This document shows, piece by piece, positions 1 to 7,386 of a DNA stretch of 13,651 bases. Made by a program: the position numbers and the translations under genes. Source of the DNA: an uncultured Bacteroidales bacterium (lineage in GTDB: Bacteria > Bacteroidota > Bacteroidia > Bacteroidales > UBA932); NCBI GenBank assembly GCA_905235775.1, contig CAJOMY010000077.1:1-13651 (forward strand), written 5' to 3'. The notes beneath the pieces were generated by a model that was not told the origin of the DNA, ran no database searches, and saw only the letters and a program-made list of their open reading frames with translations. Every line of letters begins with the position of its first letter. Within the stretch, counting starts at the first letter, position 1.

Positions 1-429
1 CACGCCGCCCTGCGCGATCAGCACTTCCTGGAAACCGTCGAAGCAGGTGAACGGGGTGCCGCTCCACACGCCTTCCAGCTGGCTCAGCACCAGCCCCGGC
101 GCGGCACAGATCGCCGCCACGGTGCCGCCGGCGGCATAATGTGCGCGCATCAAGGCGATGAGCGGCGTGCAGGCGGCAAGGTTCCTGGACCCGGGCATGC
201 CGCCCGGGAAAATCATTACGTCGCCCTCCGTCGTTCCGGCCTGCTCCGTGTCGAGCTGCGGCAGAAACGCTTCCGGGCAGACCGTGATCCCGTGGGAAGA
301 TTCGACCGAGGGTTCATCCGTCAAGGCGACCAGGCGCGCATCGACGCCGCCCCGGCGGAGCACATCATAGGTGGCGAGGGCCTCGACATCCTCGAAGCCG
401 TCGGCCAGAAAAATATTCACTCCTTTCAT
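1..429 (-). CDS. DJ-1/PfpI family protein (partial, C-terminus outside window)
   Basis: The reading frame opens at an ATG on the minus strand and runs off the left edge after 143 codons. It starts MKGVNIFLADGFEDVEAL, the usual DJ-1/ThiJ/PfpI beginning. Glu16 lies in the FEDVEA stretch (the conserved acid near residue 15-18 of the family) and the nucleophile-elbow Cys108 lies in AAICAAPGLVL, matching the AAICAGP signature of DJ-1. The GGMPG segment (76-80) is also typical. Family members are cytosolic alpha/beta proteins acting as deglycase/glyoxalase-like or chaperone enzymes; older annotations call them 4-methyl-5(beta-hydroxyethyl)-thiazole monophosphate synthesis proteins. Which activity applies cannot be read from this sequence. 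It diverges from the OMP gene at 495, and its -7 element ends only 7 bases before the ATG. Confidence 0.9.
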   Translation of the reverse strand, partial: MKGVNIFLADGFEDVEALATYDVLRRGGVDARLVALTDEPSVESSHGITVCPEAFLPQLDTEQAGTTEGDVMIFPGGMPGSRNLAACTPLIALMRAHYAAGGTVAAICAAPGLVLSQLEGVWSGTPFTCFDGFQEVLIAQGGV

Positions 430-436
430 ACAAGGG

Positions 437-444
437 CAAAATTA
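437..444 (-). promoter_or_regulatory. Bacteroidota -7 element of the DJ-1/PfpI gene
   Basis: The minus strand reads TAATTTTG, a perfect TAnnTTTG. Only 7 bases separate it from the ATG at 429, so the transcript would be leaderless or nearly so. No clear -33 TTG was found. Confidence 0.6.
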
Positions 445-457
445 CAAAAAAAATACC

Positions 458-465
458 TACCTTTG
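458..465 (+). promoter_or_regulatory. Bacteroidota -7 element of the OMP-lipoprotein operon
   Basis: TACCTTTG fits TAnnTTTG exactly. It lies 29 bases before the ATG at 495, giving a leader of about 25 bases. Only 13 bases separate it from the divergent -7 element at 437-444, so the two promoters must share upstream DNA. Confidence 0.6.
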
Positions 466-494
466 AGCATCAGATACTTAAAACGGAGTTATTC

Positions 495-1256
495 ATGAAG
501 AAATTCCTTTCCCTCTGCATTGCAGCGGCTTTCGCGCTGTCTTTCAACGCCGGTGCCCAGGTCTTCAACCACCTCGCGCTCGGCATCGGCGCCGGCACCG
601 ACGGCCTGGACCTTGAGCTGGCCGCCCCGCTCGGCAGCCACGTGGACGTCCGTGCCGGCTACGGCATGGGCTTCGGCCTGATCGGCGTCAGGACCGGCGG
701 CATCACCCTCCCGGAGCATCCGGGCAACCCCGCCTCCGCCAACGCCAATGTCCCCCTGAAGCTCGGCTTCGGCATGTCCGACGCCCGCCTGTTGTTCAAC
801 ATTTACCCCGGCAAGGGTGGTTTCCGCTTCACCGTGGGCGCCTATATGGGCGCTTCCCGTTTCGTGCGCGGCACCTTCACCGGCATGCCGGCCGACTACA
901 ACAACGTCGGCATCGACGTGGACGGCTACCTCGTCAAGGCCAAGAACGGCGAGCTTGCCATCGACCTCTGCGCCAGCGGCATCGGCAGCCACGGTTTCGC
1001 CGTCAAGCCCTACGTCGGCATCGGCTACGGCCGCGCCGTCCCGCGCAGCATCGTCAGCTTCAACGTCGACCTCGGTGTGCAGTATCAGGGCAAGCCCACC
1101 GCCTGGGCCCGGGGCGAAGGCCTCACCGGCCGTGTCCAGGACGTGCAGCTGACCTCCAAGCAGCTCGACGGCATGGACAAGATCACCGAAGACTACGGCA
1201 GGTACATGACCTTCTGGCCCACGCTGAGCATCCACGTTTACTTCAAGCTTTTCTAA
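495..1256 (+). CDS. outer membrane beta-barrel protein, function unknown
   Basis: This 253-residue protein begins with a clear Sec signal peptide (MKKFLSLCIAAAFALSF, likely cut after AGA at residue 21). The rest alternates polar and hydrophobic residues with many Gly and aromatic positions (for example VRAGYGMGFGLIGV, FRFTVGAYMGASRFV, KPYVGIGYG), as in small outer-membrane beta-barrels. It ends in HVYFKLF with a terminal Phe, the usual signal for BAM-dependent insertion. I do not recognise a named family beyond porin/OmpW-like barrels. It shares an operon with the lipoprotein gene, which starts 10 bases after its stop, so the two products may act together at the outer membrane. Start choice: ATG directly before the signal peptide and just downstream of a good -7 element. 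Confidence 0.85.
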   Translation: MKKFLSLCIAAAFALSFNAGAQVFNHLALGIGAGTDGLDLELAAPLGSHVDVRAGYGMGFGLIGVRTGGITLPEHPGNPASANANVPLKLGFGMSDARLLFNIYPGKGGFRFTVGAYMGASRFVRGTFTGMPADYNNVGIDVDGYLVKAKNGELAIDLCASGIGSHGFAVKPYVGIGYGRAVPRSIVSFNVDLGVQYQGKPTAWARGEGLTGRVQDVQLTSKQLDGMDKITEDYGRYMTFWPTLSIHVYFKLF

Positions 1257-1266
1257 CCGCCACGAT

Positions 1267-2115
1267 ATGAAAAAGATCTTTCTCGCCGCCTCGCTGGCGG
1301 CCCTGCTTCCCCTGCTTTTCTCCTGCGGGAAGGTCAAGGAAAACAGCAACAACTTCGAGGAGCCCCGCTTCATCCAGTACGCCGGCCAGCTGGTCATGCG
1401 CGGCGACATCGCCCCCGCGGCGGCTCCGGCGAGCGTGCCCGTCGCCGCTCCCGCCGCCGTTTCCGTCATCGAATATATCGAATTCACCGAGAGCGGCCTC
1501 TATGTCGTCGGCATCCGGACCGACGGCGAGACCAGCTACAAGGCCGGCAAATTCACGACGACTGACGGCAGTGTCTATGCCTGCGAGGGCTTCGGCACCG
1601 TCGAGCTGTCCGGCAGCAACCCTGTGAACGTGACGGTCAAGAGGAACGGCGGTGCCACCGAGGTCCTGAAGGCCGACTTCAAGAAGGCCGCCGGTTCCAA
1701 CGTCGCCTACCGCGGCTGGACCGTGGACAAGACCCGCGTCACCGTGTATGGTTTCAACACTCCGGCCAGCGCCGACTTCACCGGCTGCAACTTCCAGGAG
1801 ATCGCAAAGTTCCTGCGGGACAACGGCCATGAGCCCGGCGACGTCCCGTCCGGCAGCCTGCAGTCCGTGTCCTTTACCGGTGTCGGTTCCATCATCTTCG
1901 CGTACTCCGACGGCACCGCCAACGTGGGCGAATGCACCGTCAGCGGTGCCAGCGTCAATTTCAGCTGGCGCAGCACCACCCGCGTGTTCGTGATTGAGGG
2001 CGGCAAGGCCACCATCGACTACCTGGACGGCAAGTGCATCCTGAAGATCGACGCGAAACTCAAGAATTCCACCACCTCCGGCTCCGTCACCTTCGTGATG
2101 TCGCCGATGGCGTAG
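1267..2115 (+). CDS. hypothetical lipoprotein, second gene of OMP operon
   Basis: The 282-residue product has a lipoprotein signal peptide: MKK, a hydrophobic run, and a lipobox LLFSC with Cys20 as the likely lipidated residue. No +2 Asp follows (Gly21), and the mature start is charged and Asn-rich. Residues 48-65 are an Ala/Pro/Val-rich linker. The remainder is rich in Thr, Gly and Val and looks like all-beta domains (for instance ESGLYVVGIRTDGETSY and ASVNFSWRSTTRVFVIEG). No catalytic motif or named family is recognised; many Bacteroidales surface lipoproteins look like this. It follows the OMP gene by 10 bases and is presumably cotranscribed. Its stop is 7 bases from that of the convergent manA. 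Confidence 0.8.
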   Translation: MKKIFLAASLAALLPLLFSCGKVKENSNNFEEPRFIQYAGQLVMRGDIAPAAAPASVPVAAPAAVSVIEYIEFTESGLYVVGIRTDGETSYKAGKFTTTDGSVYACEGFGTVELSGSNPVNVTVKRNGGATEVLKADFKKAAGSNVAYRGWTVDKTRVTVYGFNTPASADFTGCNFQEIAKFLRDNGHEPGDVPSGSLQSVSFTGVGSIIFAYSDGTANVGECTVSGASVNFSWRSTTRVFVIEGGKATIDYLDGKCILKIDAKLKNSTTSGSVTFVMSPMA

Positions 2116-2122
2116 CGGGGAG

Positions 2123-3154
2123 CTATTCTTCCTCCGGCAGGTTCGGAGCGACGTCCGGGTCGATGTAAGGATCCGCGTCGCTCCGAATTGTCGTTGTCTC
2201 CAACAGGAGCGTGTCGCGGTCGGTGGGGCCGAGGGTGAAGTTGAGGCACTCGGCCGGCACGAGCATCGTCTCGCCCGCCTTCAGCGGGAAATCGATCGCC
2301 TGCCCGCCGGCGAGCGGAATCTGCACTGCCGCGCCGCCCCGGACGCAGCTGTACAGCAGGAAGGGGCCGGCGTCGCGGCGGATCTCCAGCGGCGCGGCCA
2401 GCGGGATGCGGTCCACCCGCATCTGCGGCAGGTCCAGCACCCGCACCGATCCCGGCGCGTCGCCGGAGGTTCCGGGCTCCGCCGTTGTCATTCCGGGTCT
2501 GACCCGGAACCTCCCGTAGCCGATGAAGTCCAGCGCGTCCACCAGCGTCAGCGAAGGATCGAACTCGTCGGGGTGGACTTCCCCGCCCCAGCCGCAGAGA
2601 CAGAAATCCATCGGGGAGGACTCGCCGATCTCCAGGATCTCCATCTCGCCGAAGGCCGCGTGCGGCGTGCCGGCGGGGATGTGCAGGCACTGTCCGGCGT
2701 GCGGTGCGATGACATTCAGGAGGTCCTCCACGCTGCCGTCCAGGCACTTGGCATACACCTCGGCGGCGTCCGTATCGCAGCGCCATCCCACCGCCAGGCG
2801 GGCGTCCTGGCCGGCGCGCAGCACGTACCACAGCTTCTCCTTGCCCAGGAAATCATATCGCTGGGCGGCCGTCTCGTCGTCGGGATGCACCCGCAGGGGC
2901 ATGCGGCCCTTCACGTGCAGCACACGCACGCAGACCGGGAACTGCCGTCCGTAGTACTCATACACATTGTCCCCGACCATACGGTCGAGGTAGGTTTCCA
3001 TCAGCTCGGAAAGGCTGTTGCCGGCCAGCCAGCCTTCGCGCACCAGCGAATCGCGGTAGCCCAGGTCCGCGAGCTTGAACTCCTCGCTGCCCCAGGGATA
3101 ATCGTCCTGCAGGGTGCAGAACTTGAAAGGATACAGTTTCTTCTCTTCTTCCAT
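2123..3154 (-). CDS. manA: mannose-6-phosphate isomerase, class I
   Basis: This 343-residue cupin enzyme interconverts fructose-6-phosphate and mannose-6-phosphate in the cytosol, feeding GDP-sugar and glycan synthesis. Family signatures are present: an N-terminal PWG; GWLAGNSLSELMETY; the zinc/active-site stretch MPLRVHPDDETA followed by GKEKLWYVL (compare QVHPDD...GKTECWY); and HIPAGTPHA with EILEIGESS. I start it at the ATG at 3154, giving MEEEKKLYPF. A longer frame from a TTG at 3163 would place that codon inside the TAACTTTG -7 element. Residues about 214-230 (around RFRVRPGMTTAEPGTSG) are encoded by a palindromic repeat element that appears inserted in frame. The gene is convergent with the OMP operon and follows the Lol-like permease gene, but has its own promoter. 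Confidence 0.92.
   Translation of the reverse strand: MEEEKKLYPFKFCTLQDDYPWGSEEFKLADLGYRDSLVREGWLAGNSLSELMETYLDRMVGDNVYEYYGRQFPVCVRVLHVKGRMPLRVHPDDETAAQRYDFLGKEKLWYVLRAGQDARLAVGWRCDTDAAEVYAKCLDGSVEDLLNVIAPHAGQCLHIPAGTPHAAFGEMEILEIGESSPMDFCLCGWGGEVHPDEFDPSLTLVDALDFIGYGRFRVRPGMTTAEPGTSGDAPGSVRVLDLPQMRVDRIPLAAPLEIRRDAGPFLLYSCVRGGAAVQIPLAGGQAIDFPLKAGETMLVPAECLNFTLGPTDRDTLLLETTTIRSDADPYIDPDVAPNLPEEE
2142..2187 (+). terminator. candidate terminator hairpin for the OMP operon, inside manA
   Basis: TTCGGAGCGACG (2142-2153) and CGTCGCTCCGAA (2176-2187) form a perfect 12-bp inverted repeat with a 22-base loop. It starts 27 bases after the lipoprotein stop and lies within the 3' end of the convergent manA coding sequence. 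Only TTGTCGTTG follows, not a proper T-run, so intrinsic termination is a guess. Confidence 0.4.
2465..2514. repeat. palindromic REP-like element within manA
   Basis: The plus strand has GGAGGTTCCGGG (2465-2476) matched perfectly by CCCGGAACCTCC (2503-2514). Nested inside is a second hairpin, TTCCGGGT (2491-2498) with ACCCGGAA (2502-2509) and a 3-base loop, preceded by GTCA. The right arm can pair with either left arm. The core GTCATTCCGGGTCTGACCCGG is the same kind of element as the copies at 11264-11290 and 12807-12831. It keeps the manA frame open and codes for residues about 214-230. Confidence 0.75.
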
Positions 3155-3160
3155 ACGGCG

Positions 3161-3168
3161 CAAAGTTA
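3161..3168 (-). promoter_or_regulatory. -7 element of manA
   Basis: The minus strand reads TAACTTTG, a perfect TAnnTTTG, followed by six bases (CGCCGT) and then the ATG at 3154. It decides the manA start and implies a leaderless or nearly leaderless mRNA. It begins 10 bases after the stop of the permease gene. Confidence 0.65.
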
Positions 3169-3178
3169 CGAAAAAAGC

Positions 3179-4420
3179 TCAACTTTGCCGGCGGGGGGCG
3201 GCGAGCAGGGAGGTGAGCAGCCCGACGAGCCCGACGCCGAGCACGGTCCACAAAAGGTCTGTAACCTGAAGGACCACCGGGTAGGCCTGGAGGAAGAAGC
3301 CGCCGGGCATCTTGACGAAGCCGAAGTGCTGCTGGAGCAGTGTGAGGGCGACGCCGACGGCCAGCCCGGCGCCCAGCCCGCAGCCCGACACCAGCCAGCC
3401 TTCCAGGATGAAGATCCGACGGATCAGCCGGTCGTCGGCGCCGAGTGCGCGCAGTGTCGCCATATCCTCCCGCTTGGCGATGGAGAGCATCGACAGCGAG
3501 CCGAAGATATTTGAGGCGATGATAATCACCACGAACAACAGGATCAGATAGATCGCCAGCTTCTCATAGCGCATCATTTTATACAGAGAAGGCTGCTGCT
3601 GCACGCGGTCTTGCACCCGATAGTCCGGGCCCAGCAGTTCCTGCAGTTCCCGCAGGAACTTCCGGCCCGCCCGGGTGGCGGACAAGCCCTGGCGGTCAGA
3701 AGAAGGAGATGCAGACGGGAAGGCCAGCCGGAGTTCGATTCCGGAGACCTCGTCAGTCAGGCCCAGCAGCGTGCGCATCGTCTCCAGCGGCAGCACCAGC
3801 AGGTCCTCGTCGGCGGAGGCGTTCACGCTCACCAGCGCGGACGGATGCACCTTCACGCTCCCCAGCGCCGCCGCCGGTCCGGCCAGCGGAATGCGGGCGC
3901 CCCGGCGCGGATAATACAGCACCAACGGCTCCAGGAAGTGGGGGCGTATCCCCATTTCACGCGCCAGCGTGACGCCAACCGCCGCTTGCGGCAGCGTGCC
4001 GTCGTGCAGCGAGAACGCCCCCTCGACCACGTGCTCCGCCAGCCGTGACTCCGCCTCGTAGACGGCGTCCACGCCCTTCGCGCGGGCCAGCTGCTGCCGT
4101 CCGCCATAGGCGACGAAGACCTGCTCCTCCACCACGCTGCAGATTTGCTCCACGCGCGGGTCGTCCAGCAGCGCCTCGAATGCGGGCCCTTCGGGCACGA
4201 AATATTTTCCGGTCGCGGGCGTGACCAGCACGTCCGGCGACAGGTCGGAGAGGCTCTCCTTGATGACGCGGTCGAAGCCGTTGTAGACCGAGAGAATGAG
4301 GACCAGCGCCGCCGTGCCGACGGCCATCCCGATGGCGCTCAGCGTCGAAATCGCGTGGATGACCCCCAGTGACTTCCGGGCCACCAGGTACCGCCGTGCG
4401 ATATAAAGGTCGGCTCGCAC
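3179..4420 (-). CDS. LolC/LolE-type lipoprotein-releasing ABC permease (FtsX family)
   Basis: The 413-residue inner-membrane protein starts RADLYIARRYLVARKSLGVIH and has four membrane segments arranged as in LolC/E and MacB: one near 22-46, then a large periplasmic domain, then three at about 287-312, 336-362 and 384-407. The SMLSIAKREDMATLRALGA segment (310-328) is the classic FtsX coupling loop. With a LolD-type ATPase it would extract lipoproteins from the inner membrane; no ATPase gene is in the window. The start is GTG: the rbfA stop codon is an in-frame stop just upstream, and the next ATG would remove half of the first membrane segment. It is the last gene of tyrS-rbfA-permease, 9 bases after rbfA. 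The C-terminus is short (LLAAPRRQS) but total length is normal. I cannot tell LolC from LolE. Confidence 0.88.
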   Translation of the reverse strand: MRADLYIARRYLVARKSLGVIHAISTLSAIGMAVGTAALVLILSVYNGFDRVIKESLSDLSPDVLVTPATGKYFVPEGPAFEALLDDPRVEQICSVVEEQVFVAYGGRQQLARAKGVDAVYEAESRLAEHVVEGAFSLHDGTLPQAAVGVTLAREMGIRPHFLEPLVLYYPRRGARIPLAGPAAALGSVKVHPSALVSVNASADEDLLVLPLETMRTLLGLTDEVSGIELRLAFPSASPSSDRQGLSATRAGRKFLRELQELLGPDYRVQDRVQQQPSLYKMMRYEKLAIYLILLFVVIIIASNIFGSLSMLSIAKREDMATLRALGADDRLIRRIFILEGWLVSGCGLGAGLAVGVALTLLQQHFGFVKMPGGFFLQAYPVVLQVTDLLWTVLGVGLVGLLTSLLAAPRRQS

Positions 4421-4429
4421 GGGGCCGCC

Positions 4430-4777
4430 TTACTTCTTGAGGAGCTCCTCGATGTGCTCCGCATAATCCAGCGTCGAGTCCAGGTAGAAATCCAGCTCCG
4501 GCACGATGCGCAGCTGGGAGGCGACCCGGCGGCCGAGCTCGCCGCGCAGGGAGCGCTTCTCCTCCCCGATGAGCTGCATCACCTGCGGCGCCCGGTCGGA
4601 CGGGAAGATGCTTACGAAGACCTTCGCGATGCTCAGGTCGGGGCTGATGCGCACCTCGCTGACCGTCACCATGGCTCCGCCGAAAGCCGCCATTCCGCGG
4701 CTCCGGATGATCTCGGAGAGGTCGCGCTGGAGTTCGCGCGCGACCTTCAATTGTCTGGTACTTGCAGGTTTGTCCAT
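4430..4777 (-). CDS. rbfA: 30S ribosome-binding factor A
   Basis: The 115-residue protein matches RbfA in length and pattern: an N-terminal basic helix with RQLKVARELQRDLSEII, the beta-strand pair MVTVSEVRISPDLSIAKVFVSIFP and the C-terminal ELDFYLDSTLDYAEHIEELLKK. RbfA is a KH-fold protein that binds the maturing 30S subunit near helix 1 of 16S rRNA and helps late processing and cold adaptation. It lies between tyrS and the Lol-type permease gene on the same strand, and this rbfA next to a Lol permease is, from memory, a recurring Bacteroidetes arrangement. A repeat element occupies the 37 bases separating it from tyrS. Confidence 0.93.
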   Translation of the reverse strand: MDKPASTRQLKVARELQRDLSEIIRSRGMAAFGGAMVTVSEVRISPDLSIAKVFVSIFPSDRAPQVMQLIGEEKRSLRGELGRRVASQLRIVPELDFYLDSTLDYAEHIEELLKK

Positions 4778-4786
4778 AGCTGATCT

Positions 4787-4814
4787 GTCATTCTGAGGCC
4801 GCAGGCCGGGGAAT

Positions 4815-4816
<2 letters not shown>
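4787..4816. repeat. GTCATTCTGAG-type interspersed repeat between tyrS and rbfA
   Basis: The plus strand reads GTCATTCTGAGG, then CCGCAGGCCGGGGAATCT. This is close to the GTCATTCTGAGCGCAGCGAAGAATCT repeat seen across many bacterial genomes; the related copy at 12160-12185 ends rfbC. The left end overlaps two bases of the tyrS TAG stop (4815-4817). It contains GGCC-tgc-GGCC as a small inverted repeat and fills most of the tyrS-rbfA gap. Confidence 0.65.
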
Positions 4817-6113
<1,297 letters not shown>

Positions 6114-6126
6114 ACAAATTAGTCTG

Positions 6127-6134
6127 CAAATTTA
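6127..6134 (-). promoter_or_regulatory. -7 element of the tyrS operon
   Basis: The minus strand reads TAAATTTG, fitting TAnnTTTG, 13 bases before the ATG at 6113 (22 before the one at 6104). Twelve bases separate it from the identical element for tpiA on the other strand. Confidence 0.6.
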
Positions 6135-6146
6135 GGTAATATTTAG

Positions 6147-6154
6147 TAAATTTG
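6147..6154 (+). promoter_or_regulatory. -7 element of tpiA
   Basis: TAAATTTG fits TAnnTTTG, 67 bases before the tpiA ATG. The leader so defined contains a GC-rich hairpin (6166-6185) followed by an AT-rich stretch up to the start codon. Confidence 0.6.
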
Positions 6155-6165
6155 CACGTTTTGCC

Positions 6166-6185
6166 GCCGGAGGCTGGCCTCCGGC
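6166..6185 (+). promoter_or_regulatory. hairpin in the tpiA 5' leader
   Basis: GCCGGAGG (6166-6173) pairs perfectly with CCTCCGGC (6178-6185) around a CTGG loop. It sits mid-leader, about 36 bases before the start codon, with no T-run after it, so it is more likely an mRNA-stabilising or repeat-derived hairpin than a terminator. Confidence 0.45.
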
Positions 6186-6221
6186 TGCAAGGGCCAATGA
6201 AATAACTTTTTATTAGATATT

Positions 6222-6977
6222 ATGAGAAAGAAAATCGTTGCAGGCAACTGGAAGATGAATACGACCAGACCTGATGGTATCGAACTGGCGAAGGCCGTGG
6301 CGGCCCGCGCCGCGGAAGTCCCGGCCGGCGTCGGCCTCATCATCGCCCCGCCCTTCACCCACCTGTGCGGCTGCGGCAAGCAGCTTGAAGGCACGAAAGT
6401 CGAACTCTCCGCCCAGAACTGCGCCGACCACGCCAAGGGCGCCTACACCGGCGAGATCTCCGTCGACATGCTGAAGGCCGTCGGCTGCCAGTGGACCATC
6501 CTCGGCCACTCCGAGCGCCGCCAGTACTACGGCGAGACCGACGAGAAGCTCGTCGAGAAAGTCAAACTGGCCCTCGGTGCCGGACTCGGCGTCATCCTTT
6601 GCGTCGGCGAGAACCTCGACGAGCGCAAGGCCGGCAAGCACTTTGACGTCTGCGTCGCCCAGACCAAGAACGTCCTCTACAACTTCACCGCCGAGGACAT
6701 GAAGAAGATTGTCATCGCCTACGAGCCCGTCTGGGCCATCGGCACCGGCGAGACCGCCACGGCCGAGCAGGCCGAAGAGATCCACGCCTGCATCCGCAAG
6801 GTCCTCGCCGACAAGTTCGGCGCGGCCGTCGCCGACGACGTCACGATCCTCTACGGCGGCTCCTGCAAGCCTTCCAATGCGAAGGAGCTCTTCGCCCAGC
6901 CCGACATCGACGGCGGCCTCATCGGCGGCGCCGCCCTCAAGGCGGACGACTTCATCCAGATTGCCCTGTCCTTCTAG
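6222..6977 (+). CDS. tpiA: triose-phosphate isomerase
   Basis: The 251-residue TIM-barrel enzyme interconverts dihydroxyacetone phosphate and glyceraldehyde-3-phosphate in glycolysis and gluconeogenesis. All catalytic residues are visible: Asn9 and Lys11 in AGNWKMN, His96 in ILGHSERR, Glu168 in AYEPVWAIGTG (also the start of the flexible loop 6), and the phosphate-binding YGGS (211-214) and GGLIGGAALK. Length is standard. It has its own promoter, diverges from tyrS and converges on the small lipoprotein gene with only four bases between stops. Its likely terminator lies inside that neighbour at 7043-7081. Confidence 0.97.
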   Translation: MRKKIVAGNWKMNTTRPDGIELAKAVAARAAEVPAGVGLIIAPPFTHLCGCGKQLEGTKVELSAQNCADHAKGAYTGEISVDMLKAVGCQWTILGHSERRQYYGETDEKLVEKVKLALGAGLGVILCVGENLDERKAGKHFDVCVAQTKNVLYNFTAEDMKKIVIAYEPVWAIGTGETATAEQAEEIHACIRKVLADKFGAAVADDVTILYGGSCKPSNAKELFAQPDIDGGLIGGAALKADDFIQIALSF

Positions 6978-6981
6978 GACG

Positions 6982-7386
6982 CTATTCCAGGATGCGCACC
7001 ACCAGGCCGATGCGGCCTGCGGCGCTCCACAGCCAGACCATGTCACCCTCGAAGCGAACCACTTCGAGGGTGAGGTTTTTTCGCGTCAGCACCTCGCGCT
7101 CCGTCGTCCAGACGAGATCCGCGCTCAGGCGCTGCCCCAGCGCATCGGGCACCTGCGAGAACGTCGCCACGAAGAAGTCCGACATCGTGTCCGTGCCGGC
7201 ACGGAACTCCCGCAGATCGCGGCTGAAGGCCAGCTGGCAGCTGTTCGGCTCGTAGCTGAACGCGATGCTGCCGCCCACCAGCAGCCGCACCCCCTCGTTC
7301 TCGCAGAACGCGGCGCGCTGCCGCTCGTCCTGGCAGCCCGCCAGCACCAGCGTCAGGAGCAACCATATGACACGCAGCCGTCTCAT
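6982..7386 (-). CDS. small hypothetical lipoprotein, coupled to M6 protease
   Basis: I start this 134-residue protein at the ATG at 7386, which overlaps the M6 stop as ATGA. This gives MRRLRVIWLLLTLVLAGC, a good lipoprotein signal with Cys18 in VLAGC; longer starts lack a signal. After an Asp/Glu/Arg-rich beginning (the +3 Glu and +2 Asp flank the Cys only loosely) the protein looks like a mixed alpha/beta domain with no motif I recognise. Four bases separate its stop from that of tpiA. The ATGA overlap suggests translational coupling and matched amounts with the protease, so a role in protease secretion, anchoring or inhibition is possible but unproven. Part of its coding strand also carries the tpiA terminator palindrome. 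Confidence 0.8.
   Translation of the reverse strand: MRRLRVIWLLLTLVLAGCQDERQRAAFCENEGVRLLVGGSIAFSYEPNSCQLAFSRDLREFRAGTDTMSDFFVATFSQVPDALGQRLSADLVWTTEREVLTRKNLTLEVVRFEGDMVWLWSAAGRIGLVVRILE
7043..7081 (+). terminator. intrinsic terminator of tpiA, inside the convergent gene
   Basis: TCACCCTCGAAG (7043-7054) pairs perfectly with CTTCGAGGGTGA (7062-7073) over 12 bp with a 7-base loop, followed by GG and six T (7076-7081). This is a textbook Rho-independent terminator on the plus strand, 65 bases after the tpiA stop. It lies within the coding sequence of the minus-strand lipoprotein. Confidence 0.8.

Noticed and set aside
489..1487. Long minus-strand reading frame (332 codons) opposite the OMP and lipoprotein genes
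   Set aside because: It is a shadow of the GC-rich sense genes: low-complexity Ala/Gly/Val/Asp composition, no motif, and the sense genes have signal peptides and promoters.
3155..3163. Upstream TTG start for manA
   Set aside because: The TTG is part of the TAACTTTG promoter element; the ATG at 3154 fits better.
2573..3514. 313-codon plus-strand frame opposite manA and the permease
   Set aside because: Crosses two real genes and the manA promoter; His/Gln/Ala-rich antisense composition.
6213..7046. 277-codon minus-strand frame opposite tpiA
   Set aside because: Mirror of TpiA, biased composition, spans two unrelated genes.
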